Below are positions 44,901 through 54,288 of a stretch of DNA of 64,000 nt, piece by piece. The notes beneath the pieces were generated by a model, which saw nothing but the letters and a program-made list of their open reading frames with translations, was not told where the DNA came from and made no database searches. Every line of letters begins with the position of its first letter. Position 1 is the first letter of the stretch. Source of the DNA: Tricholoma matsutake (lineage: Eukaryota > Basidiomycota > Agaricomycetes > Agaricales > Tricholomataceae); NCBI GenBank assembly GCA_026075535.2, contig AP026546.1:10932242-10996241 (forward strand). The letters run 5' to 3'. The translations under genes and the position numbers were made by a program.

Positions 44901-46156
44901 TATTCTCTGTGGTTGAATCATGGAGAATACAGCCTTGTAAGCCCTCTGCTCCTTCTCTATTATGTCTATGGCCACTTTTTGTGCCATCCTGTTTGCACTC
45001 AGAGCAGTTGTTGCTGCCTGTCTTATCCTTCCTCTCTCAGCTTGATTCTTATCTTCTCTGTACTTTAATTGTGGAGAATACAAAATGTCCTTCCTATTTC
45101 TCATCCGTTCAATTTGTGGGAAGCTTTATTATGCTTGGTGTAGTATTGTTTTGTAGTGGGATATGGTTATTGGGGTGTAAAGTCTTGTATCATGATATCC
45201 TGTTTAAGTTCATTCTTGAAACCTCATTCTACTTTACACCTAGACCTAGGAATTGAAGAAAGTGAACATTTTGGTGCCATGGATTTTACAGGGAAAGCAT
45301 ATCTTCTCCTGAGTACATATACTCTTTTCTGTCTATACTCCAGCACCTTTAGGAGCTCTATCAGGTTGTTTATTAGGACTAATCTACCCTATTTCAATGT
45401 GGATTCTACAAGGGGAAGGCCTAGGTATGCAGGTAAGTGACAACCTCTCCCCCTCCCCATACAGGTGCATTGGCACCCAACCCTCAACTCCCAGCTCTCC
45501 CAACTTCATTCCCAACTCCTAGATACATCCTCCCATCCATATACATACACCTTGGTAATTGTAGAGCATGTACAAGCTCAGTACATGATACCCTCTCTCC
45601 TCAATCTCTCACTTCTCCCCCTTGCCTCCCTTCCTACCTCATGTAGCACCATTCCAACTCATGTACATAGCTATAAGTACCATCATCTACCAGTGTGCAT
45701 ACAGTAGACCCCCCCCCCCCCCAAACAAAGAGAGGAGACCCCCTTCCTCCCTTATCAAGGGAGAATGCTTGTTATAGGCTGTAAATGAGGTGTAAAAGCG
45801 AAATTAACTGTATATTAACACTCTATATACATATATAAATCTTATCTACAAAAGAAACTGAAGAGAAAGAGTGCAGAATGAGTAGAATACCAAGCTCATC
45901 ATCGGGGATGATGAGCATGACATGGCATGACAACATTGATGGCAATGTTGGAGGTGGCTGAGTTGTCCATCATATTGATGCATGTTGATGTGTGCCATTG
46001 TGCTGAGCTTTATCTTTCTTATCAGTTTGTTATCTATTGCTTACATGATATCTATGGGTGGCATACATTGGGTGGGCTAGGCGGGCTACCTTAAATGGTT
46101 GAAGTGAACAACATTGAAGGGTTATATCAACAGGTAAGAGAATCAAGTAGATTTAC
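44901..46156. other. Region without recognised gene
   Basis: Short hydrophobic frames at 44852-45440 show no known family. A run of about 16 C lies at 45707-45722. No further structure recognised. Confidence 0.35.
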
Positions 46157-46202
46157 ACTAATTAGTTGGCTTGACATGATGGGATCATGTCAACTAATTA
46201 GT
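46157..46202. repeat. Near-perfect hairpin
   Basis: ACTAATTAGTTG...TTGACATGAT is followed after GGG by ATCATGTCAACTAATTAGT. The arms are complementary over 19 bp except for a 5-nt insertion in the left arm. It lies just before the palindromic repeat cluster. Confidence 0.6.
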
Positions 46203-46235
46203 AAGGAATTGTGGGAGTGTTAGGTGGCTCATCAA

Positions 46236-48190
46236 CATTCCCTGCTGCTGAGTAGTGGGGAACATCTATCTCTCTCCTCCCCATTCCCTACTGCTGAGTA
46301 GTGGGGAATGACATTATGCTCAACGCTCTCCACCATTGTCTTTGCCAGTGCTTGCCCTGTTAATTCTTGTTCAACTGGTTTTTTGCTGCTGAGCAGTGAA
46401 GCCCAGTAAAAAATCCATAAGGGAGAATACCTGAAAAGCCCTTGTGGGATTCTCAGGTATACCGAGGGGTAGTTGAGGTATTTTGTCACAATAGGGGATT
46501 TTAATCCCTGGCAAATCCCTGTGGAGCCCTTGAGAGCTCTTGCCATTCCCTTCTGGGGAGCATGGAATGGACAGGGATCTGAGGGGGATTTTGCAGGTTT
46601 CAGAGGTATAGCAAAGTGTTCAGTTCCCTTCCCATCCCTTGCAATACCGCAAAAAACCTTTATTTTCCTTTGTATACCTACATTTCCATATGAATACAAT
46701 CTACTTTCAAATGTGTTCCAATAATGCTGCTAAATCCTTGCTAATGCCACTCAATCCATACCCTGTCCTCCCCTTCCCTCCCCCCATCTACCCTTCTCTG
46801 TTCTCAGACACTAGATAGAGAGAGATAAGTACGAAAACAAAAGTGCAGAGTCAAAAGGGAGCTGATCTTGTAAAAGCTTGAGGGAGTTTACTGCGTTGCA
46901 TAGGTATTCTCCCCAGTTTTGCAAGCTAGAGAAGAATTGTTGTTAAGAACACAGTCCAGCAGCAAAGGAAAACATGCACCATGCCCAGTTGAGCTTCCCC
47001 TGACCAACACTCCAAAATCTCGAGAGCCCTACATGTTCCACAGTGTTCACAACTCAATCGTTGTCTGCAGCAAGATGTAGGTCAGCAACATGCAGCACAT
47101 CCCAATGAAATGGGAATTCTGGCCATTTTATTGTCACCAATTCACTTGTATCTTCACAAGGAATAGTGTGTTAGAAAACAACACACGAGAATGAGGATAA
47201 AACATACCACAATACCAACCATGTCCCCACTTCATGAAAAAGGAATGTTGAGGGTCGTTTTGTGTCAGTGGCATGCATATAGTCGCTTAGAACTGCCTAC
47301 CCATAAAGATACACTGATCTTTCCCAATCCCTTCAGCTGATTAATTTTGTGACTGAATGAAAGGAGAAGCAAAGATGAGTAGGAAATACATTGAATGAGA
47401 TGGACATTAGGGTGGGTGGCTAGTGGTGGTGGTGGTGGTAGAGGGGAAAGTTGGAGAGGATCACTACTTGCAGGGACAAGTGCTTTAAGTAGAGAAGATT
47501 GTAGCACCAAACTCCACTCATGGGAATGGCCAATTGAATGGCACTTTTGATCTTGAACTTGACAAACTCTTGAATGCACTAGTGGATGATGCAAAGAATT
47601 ATTATGAAAATAAAGTTTTTGTTCCCCCAAATGAGGGACTGAAAGGGATGTCAAGAGATGTGGATGGATTCAGCAGAATTTAGCAGGATTTCTAGGTACA
47701 GACTTTTGACTGAGAGTGAAGAACCATCTCTTTCTTTTATTTCTCTCTCTTTCCCATTCCCTACTGCTGAGTAGTGGGGAACAATGCTCTGCTCAATGCT
47801 CACAACCATTGTCTTCACCAGTGCTCGCCCTATTAACTCACATTTGACCGGTTCTTTGCTGCCAAGCAGTGAAGAACCAACTCTGTCTTTTATTGACCTC
47901 TCCTCATCATTCCCTGCTGCTCAGCAGTGGGGAATCCCATTTTTCTCGATGCTCTCCACCATTGTCTTTCCTGATGCTCATACCATTAACTCTGGTTTGA
48001 CAGGTTCTTTGCTGCTGAGCAGTAAAGAACCATCTCTTTTATTCTTCTTTTCATGCAGTGGATAATGTCTCCTCCTCTCTGCTGCTTTGTTCCTCTACAG
48101 CTGCACTTGTGACCATCTTCATTAACAATGCTCAAGCCATTTCTTCAATCTCCTTTGACAGCTGTTCTACTACTGAGCAGTGGGTAACCT
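46236..48190 (+). repeat. Cluster of palindromic, peptide-coding repeats
   Basis: A module recurs with a hairpin such as TTCCCTACTGCTGAGTAGTG plus GGGAA, a spacer, and a second hairpin such as TTCTTTGCTGCTGAGCAGTG plus AAGAA. Copies lie at about 46236-46410, 47757-47880, 47905-48035 and, weaker, 48090-48190. The spacers read alike: STIVFASACPVNSCSTGFLL, TTIVFTSARPINSHLTGSLL, STIVFPDAHTINSGLTGSLL. About 1.3 kb of unrelated sequence (46410-47700) separates the first from the rest. No known family. Confidence 0.6.
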
Positions 48191-48781
48191 TTCTTGTTCT
48201 CATGTCAGGTGTTTTGGAGTCTCTTCATTGATGAACTCTGTTTTTCCCCCTCATTACATATCACCGCACCCCAGTAGGCTGATAGTCATTGTCCTCAGCT
48301 GTTACCTCAGCCATATGCACCATTTTTGAAGTCTGTAGTACATGACCAACATTCCTACCAATGCATACCCTTCCATGCATCTGAATATATGCAATTTTAC
48401 AGGCATATTATACTCTCAGGCATTAATTTAAATTGGCAGTTATCAATTGCCTGTTGACCCATGTCCATAGATGATGGTATTATGTATGCAGGACACATGT
48501 TGTGACATGTGCTCTGCTGTGCTTTTTAACCTCTCACTATCGAACAACCCCTGTATATAAAAGGGCTATAACTTGCTTGGAACATGAACTGGTCTGAACA
48601 AAGCATCAATGCCAGTATGCTTCTATCCTTTCCTTAATTACCATTTGTTAATAGTTCTATCAGAAGACCTTACCAACAATGAACTTAATTGCATCAGAGA
48701 GTCTTTGTGTTCACACAAAGTGGGAATGAATGTAGCACTAGTCAGTGTGGCTGATTTAGTAGACTTTGGTATGTTGTATGG

Positions 48782-49285
48782 TTGATTATCATAGTAAAAA
48801 AAAAACTAATATCTCAAAAAGATACGCAAGTCAAAACCCAGCCGTACATGGGCATGCCAGTAGAAAGGGGACTTGTTGCTGTGATAAGGCCACCTCAAGA
48901 ATGTTTCACTCATTGCAAGGGCAATTTGCTCCCATCTGTCCACTGCCATCTTTGGAATGATCTTCAGCCTTTGCCAGCAGTGACTCCTCCTCAAGGCCAT
49001 AGTTATCCACAGTCACCCACTTGGAACTACACTGAAGACCACTGGTATCGATCTCGTTTTTTGTATTCCATGGCTTATCATCTTCATAACATATCAGCAC
49101 ATCATGCTTGGCTGTCAGTCACAGATACTCCCCCAAACCTGGTCCCAAAGAAAGATGGCAACTGTTATGTTGCCAATAAAGTTCCAGGGTTGGTGCAAAT
49201 GGTCCCCAGAATTCTGTTTGTATTCTACATCAATGGAGACTTGGATGCTGCACACACCATCACATGGTTGCATACTCTCGAGTAA
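48782..49285 (+). CDS. Hypothetical ORF upstream of the PIF1/USP-like relic
   Basis: The 167-residue frame contains MPVERGLVAVIRPPQECFTH, SVHCHLWNDLQPLPAVTPPQ, EDHWYRSRFLYSMAYHLHNI and VTDTPPNLVPKKDGNCYVAN. It ends ILFVFYINGDLDAAHTITWL. It looks like a folded domain rather than a chance frame, but I do not recognise it. It is on the same strand as, and about 600 bp upstream of, the helicase remnant and may be part of the same decayed gene. No splice sites linking them were established. Confidence 0.4.
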   Translation: MIIIVKKKLISQKDTQVKTQPYMGMPVERGLVAVIRPPQECFTHCKGNLLPSVHCHLWNDLQPLPAVTPPQGHSYPQSPTWNYTEDHWYRSRFLYSMAYHLHNISAHHAWLSVTDTPPNLVPKKDGNCYVANKVPGLVQMVPRILFVFYINGDLDAAHTITWLHTLE

Positions 49286-49829
49286 CTCAGACCATATCCA
49301 TGCTTTCTTCAGGTCCTGAACCTTTCAGTTCAGCTTGCAAGGCTCAGCGGGGGGTGCAAGGTGCATGATACAACCCCGGAAATCATATGAATTTCTCGCC
49401 TTTCTAATTTGAAGTGCAACAATCAATCTAAAAAGGTTTTGTCTGTTTCTGCATCATCAGACAGTTCCTACAGTCTTGTAAACACCATCCTGGAAGGAGA
49501 AGGAGAAGGAACAGTTTTCCCTGCTGTCCAGGTTGACATGAGAGAGGCAAGAATGCAGATTGGCTCAGTGTTGAAATGTTTGAACAATCTTTACCACCTT
49601 GTAATGCTGCTATGCATTTCAAAGCTTGAGTTTGAGATTGGGGACTTTCACTCTGAAATAAACAATGTTATGAGTTTCAGTGGATTTATGCCAAATGGCA
49701 CTAGCTGCTAGCTGAACTCTTCATCCCTCAGGAAGACTCTCCTAGAGATGATAGGCAGAACTCTTGGCATACCAATTCAAAATATAATTTGACAAGGTTA
49801 ACACTGTTCATCTTGCTCTTACTGGTCAG

Positions 49830-51396
49830 CCCAAGTATGTACCCAATATCCATTCATTTGCAATGGTGAACTGAATTTGCCATAGAGGGCCAGCCTGGTT
49901 CTTTCTGCTTGGGAAGACTGGGTTTATATGTATGTGAACTTGGAGCATGGATAATCTTTCTCAATTTTTGTGTGTTAAACCTGATAATCCTGCAAAGTCC
50001 ATACAATTAGAAGGCTTACCTGAAATGTAGTACCCTTGACAAGGTTATTGAGTCCTATAGTATGTGTGACACCTAGTGATGTTGCCTTAAAGATTACCCA
50101 ATCACAAATACCCATGCTTCCTAACTTTGCAATGACTGATTATGCATCACAAGGCAAAACAAGAAAGATTGATGTTGTTGATCTTAACAGCTGTAGAAGT
50201 CATATAGCATATTACACTGTATTGTCAAGAAGTGTAACCTGTGAAGGCACTGTTACAATTCAAGGATTTGATGACTGTAAGATAACATGTGGTGCTTCTG
50301 GATATACTAGACAAGAATTCAGAGAATTGGAAATCCTTGATGAAATCACAAAAGTTATCATATGAGGGTTCATTACCAAAACACATTGATGGTAATCTGC
50401 ACAATCCATTAGTGTGTCAATTTAAGTCCTACAAGGGGACAACATACATCCCACCAAATGTTCCAAGTCAGCTTAGATGGACTTCATCAAATCCTATGGA
50501 TCTTCTTCCTGTTATAACTGATACTCCATGGCAAATTATTGATAGGAAAGATCAACCAAAGAAAGGAAAAGACAGTGGTATTCAAATATCATCCAAAGTG
50601 CCTGACACTCATAATTTTCTTGTTGCCAAAGGGACTGTTCCAAACAGTAATAGTAACTGGATGAAGAGGATGATGAAACTGCAGCAATACTTTATGATAT
50701 ATGGATTCAAAATCCAAATGAATGGTTTAGAATATTTAGTGTGGTTAGCAAACCTCTTGAAATGCTGGTAGTTGGATTTAAAGAAGCTGTGAGAGCCAAA
50801 ACATTGCTGAAAAAGTCAAGAAATAAGGTCACAAACATGCTTCACAGTGAAAGCCACGAAGTGTTTCCTAAAGGTGCCACAGGTATTAGCATCATAGATA
50901 TGGCAAGAAAGCTTGTAAATGGTACAGAAAGCTGTTGCTATGCCAAGATTCAATGCATGCTGAAATGCCAGCAACTCAACCAGACAATTTAATGTACATT
51001 CATTTGAGAGCTAAAAGTATTAATGAATGGTTTAAATTATGGCAGGAGGAATCTACCATATGTAATGGCTGTAACTCTCGGCAAACATTAAACCATGGGT
51101 TTGTAATTCCACCTGAGACTCTAATCTTTAGTCTTGAGTCAAACAATGTTGCCATTAGCAAAACTGTCAAAGTTAATGGAGGCACCACATCTTCTATTCC
51201 ACTGAGGAGTGTTGTTTATCTTGCTGACCTTCACTTTACATCAAGAATAATTTCTAACAAAGATGTGTGGTTCCACGATGGTCAAGTAACAAAAACAAAA
51301 TGTGGAAAAGAGGGTCATATCACAGACTTTGATGAGAAAAAACTCAAATATTGCAATGATGCACAAGCTGTACTGGCAATATATGCAAAGAAATAA
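49830..51396 (+). pseudogene. PIF1-like helicase C-terminus fused to a ubiquitin-hydrolase-like domain, decayed
   Basis: Frame 50036-50365 carries the helicase C-terminal motif block MLPNFAMTDYASQGKTRKID and VVDLNSCRSHIAYYTVLSRS. It is followed by GASGYTRQEFRELEILDEIT. The next segments read RWTSSNPMDLLPVITDTPWQ, then AAILYDIWIQNPNEWFRIF-like sequence in another frame, and KVTNMLHSESHEVFPKGATG. The last frame ends LRSVVYLADLHFTSRIISNK, DVWFHDGQ and AQAVLAIYAKK. In relatives, as I recall them, a Cys-containing SCAYD motif precedes ILYxIW; here that stretch is acidic (DEEDDETA), so the catalytic Cys appears lost. Frame changes near 50340, 50660 and 50990 indicate a pseudogene. Confidence 0.6.
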
Positions 51397-51429
51397 GATA
51401 ATACAAGAAACCCTAACATAAGAACTCAT

Positions 51430-52183
51430 ATATGCCAGTAATGGCCTCTCCCCCCCAAGTTGTAGATGGTGCTGATAGCTGTGAAGGACTGTAGTAGGTT
51501 AGATAGCAAATACAGATCACAGAGTATCCAAAAGTAACTGTACCTTTGTGCAACCAGCTCAATGCTATGGTTTACCTGTTGCTTTAGCCACTGTTGCTGG
51601 TTGTGTAAGTGTTGAAGCCAGCGGTCGTAGGGTTTCAATTTATTGTATGCGGTTGAAACCTCTTTTCATTTTGTTGAGGCAAAGGTGTCAGGGAGACAAT
51701 TGAAGAAGCCTGATCCAGATGGGGGTAGAAGTTGTGTGGAAGCAGGGGATGGGGGACTAAGTTGATTTGGATGTGTCTGTTCAGGCAGGTGATCACAGTC
51801 CAGAGAAAAAGATGTTGATGAGTATGTTCAAGAGAGGGGGGAGAGAGACATTGCAAGTATGTGGATGCATATTCATAGAATCAACACTGCATGTGGACAT
51901 TGTAGCATGCATATGCAAACATTTGCAGAGAATACAAGAGGTATACATCTGGTATACCAGTATATTCGAGGAGATCTTGAGGAGAGTCAATGAAACTCGA
52001 AAATGTTGGGTGTCAATGGTTGCAGATGATTTGTAACTTGGTTTAGATTTGGAGCAGATTACAAAATATTGATACAAATAGGTCAGTTATGATCAAATCT
52101 CCTCATCTCATTCTTTCTCGGTGCCATCAGGTCCAGTTTTGGCTGGGGGTGAAGTCAACATGCCGATCACTCAGTCCAGCAGT
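51430..52183. other. Intergenic, no gene recognised
   Basis: Short frames only. No repeats recognised. Confidence 0.4.
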
Positions 52184-52820
52184 TAGTGTTTGAAGGTCCG
52201 GCTCAGTTCAGTTTTGATCCATTTTAGGATAGAACTGCAACCACAACCAGTCCAATTACATTCAAAAGTTAAATAAAACCAGACTGAACTGCACATAGTC
52301 AGTTCACTGCAGTTCAGTCCAGCTCAACCACCAGTTATGGTTGGTTCGACCACAACCAGTTGTTGACTGACTTGCGTTGGTCTAAACTGAGGTTATCTAC
52401 ACAGTTATATACATACTAATAATATTCTAGAGTAAAATAATGCCCCTTGCAGGCAGGAGCCTGTGAGCAGGCACGCACATAATAAAATAAGAACTCAGAA
52501 GACCCCCCACCTCACATAGTATGTGAGGAGGGGGAGTCAGCTATCAAAAGAAAGAAAAAAACCTCCTGCATTTGGAGCGAGAGGGGCTGGTGTCATCATC
52601 AGGTGTCAGTGGTGTCGGCATCCAGCATTGGTGTTGGCATCTGGTGTTGGCATTATATGCCAGCTGCTGCCATGTCGTCATCATCATTGGTGACATAGTG
52701 GCAGCACTACATTGTTGTATTCATTGTCATCGTTGTCGTATTCATTGTTGTTGTTGTCATCAATGTTTGTGGTAGGCAGTTGTGACATGGCACCGCAGCC
52801 ACATTGACGAGATCTGTTAA

Positions 52821-52844
52821 CCACCCTGCGAGCAGGGGCTCGCA
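52821..52844 (-). repeat. EPLLxGW-coding repeat in element 3, copy 1
   Basis: On the minus strand it encodes CEPLLAGW, preceded by HC and followed by LTDL. The same peptide as in plus-strand elements, although the element is in the opposite orientation. Confidence 0.6.
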
Positions 52845-52901
52845 GCAGTGGGTGGGGCATCTTGGTGTGTATCGTTAACATTGTTATAACATAATTAGAA
52901 C

Positions 52902-52957
52902 CTAGAAAAGAAAAGAAAACATGAGTTAACTGAAAAAGAACATTAAATGAACATTAC
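52902..52957 (-). other. Intron-like module a in hAT element 3
   Basis: A 56-bp minus-strand GTAATG...TTTTCTAG segment directly after LGANDDRCCLCPP, the counterpart of GPNN...FGP in the other elements. Confidence 0.55.
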
Positions 52958-53094
52958 CTGGGGGGCACAAACAACATCTGTCGTCATTTGCGCCCAATGT
53001 GTTTTGTTGGCAGCATTTGGGGGCGCTATCCAATGTGGGGGATGTGGGTGTGGTGGCAGGTGTGTCTGGTGTTGGCATTAGTGTCCTCATTGAT

Positions 53095-53232
53095 GGCATT
53101 GTTGTCTGCATTGGTGTTGGTGTTAGCATTGGTGTTGTTGTTGGTGTTGTTGTTGTTGTTGGTGTTGGTGTTGGTGTTGGTGTTGGTGTTGGTGTTGGTG
53201 TTGGCGCTGGTGTTGGTGTTGGTGTTGGTGTC
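53095..53232. repeat. GGTGTT minisatellite
   Basis: About 20 hexamer units of GGTGTT with GTTGTT and GGCGCT variants. They translate to VGVGVG, LVLVLV or TPTPTP depending on frame and strand, so the long frames over it have no coding value. Confidence 0.85.
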
Positions 53233-53315
53233 ATTGTAGGTTGCTGGTGTCATCATTGTCATCTGGTCTTGGCATCGTTGTCTGCTGCCCTTGTCATCTG
53301 GCATTGCTTGCGTTA

Positions 53316-53339
53316 CCACCCTACGAGCAGGGGCTCGCA
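53316..53339 (-). repeat. EPLLxGW-coding repeat in element 3, copy 2
   Basis: On the minus strand it encodes CEPLLVGW, preceded by HA and followed by a stop codon. It lies between intron module b and the GGTGTT minisatellite. Confidence 0.6.
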
Positions 53340-53386
53340 GGCATGGTGTGGTGGTTGGGTGTAGGCATCATCAAAAGATTAAGAAC

Positions 53387-53445
53387 CTGAAAACAACGAC
53401 AAAATATCTAGTTAAAAAAACAATGAATCAATGATAAACAAATAC
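53387..53445 (-). other. Intron-like module b in hAT element 3
   Basis: A 59-bp minus-strand GTATTT...TTTTCAG segment directly after PAQTIPVTSFGHR, again matching the GPNN...FGP layout. Confidence 0.55.
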
Positions 53446-53533
53446 CCGATGCCCAAACGACGTGACTGGAATTGTCTGGGCTGGTTGTGTTGGTCCGTTT
53501 GTGGCTATGGTGCCATTATAAAAAGGTAAGAAA

Positions 53534-53592
53534 CTAAAACAATGACAAAATAGTTAGTTGAAAAACAAGGAATGAATAATAAAGAAACATAC
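53534..53592 (-). other. Intron-like module c in hAT element 3
   Basis: A 59-bp minus-strand GTATGT...GTTTTAG segment with CAACTAAC. The preceding exon end (KQTNMALG) is more diverged than in modules a and b. Confidence 0.5.
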
Positions 53593-54180
53593 CTAAGGCC
53601 ATGTTTGTTTGTTTGTAGCAGTGGTGGTGGTCCTGGTGGATGTGGAAGGTGGGTGACATGGCATTGGTTGTTTGGCAGTCATGTGAAGGATGTTTGAAAG
53701 TGGTGCCACTTTCTTTTCTTGGTTGCGCAAACATGACAAAATGGTCCATGCGCAGCCTCACAGTATATAAACCCTTGCTTTTTGTGTTCTTCTCTTGGGC
53801 ACATCCCAGTATTATTTTATTTTAGTTATTATTACATTTGATTACATCTACTATAGTGTGTAGATTGAGGTCGGTTAGAACCAGTTAGAACTGGTTTCAA
53901 TCGACCTTAAATAAGTATTCAAATCAATGCAACCGCAACCAATGGGCTGGGAAAATGAGGGCAACTGCAACCGCAAAATAACCAAACCGCAGTCTGGTTC
54001 GGCTTGGTTTCGGTTTTTTTCTGGTTCAATGAACCAGACTTTCAAACACTACCAGCAGTTGCCAGACAAATATTATGCTGTAGGTGCAGACAGCACTTTG
54101 CTGTGTGTTGAGCACCACAAGAAATTAAATACTTTTGAATATGTAGTAAACTACCCTTATTGTACCTAGTTCACTCTCCA

Positions 54181-54236
54181 ATAGTTAGTTAATAGTTACT
54201 TAATAGTTAGTTAGTTAGTTAGTTAGTTTAGCTAAT

Positions 54237-54271
<35 letters not shown>

Positions 54272-54288
54272 AGTTAGTTAGTTAGTTG
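54181..54288. repeat. TTAG microsatellite
   Basis: Runs of AGTT/TTAG tetramers with small interruptions such as TTTAGCTAATTTAG. A short GGGTT run follows at 54337-54361. It is not telomeric: unit and phase differ from TTAGGG. Confidence 0.85.

Larger units (their letters stand above)
52184..54051. mobile_element. hAT-like non-autonomous element 3 (1,868 bp)
   Basis: Ends are TAGTGTTTGAAGGTCCGG and, inverted, TAGTGTTTGAAAGTCTGG. A perfect 8-bp duplication CCAGCAGT flanks it (52176-52183 and 54052-54059). The internal modules run on the minus strand: three introns (52902-52957, 53387-53445, 53534-53592) and peptide repeats CEPLLAGW and CEPLLVGW. A GGTGTT minisatellite lies in the middle. No transposase. 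Confidence 0.86.

Noticed and set aside
46236..48190. CRISPR-like array of palindromic repeats
   Set aside because: There are only four irregular modules, spacers are similar to each other rather than unique, no cas genes are present, and the host is eukaryotic.
52988..53364. Overlapping open frames of VGVGVG, LVLVLV and TPTPTP
   Set aside because: They are produced by the GGTGTT minisatellite in all frames and have no independent support.
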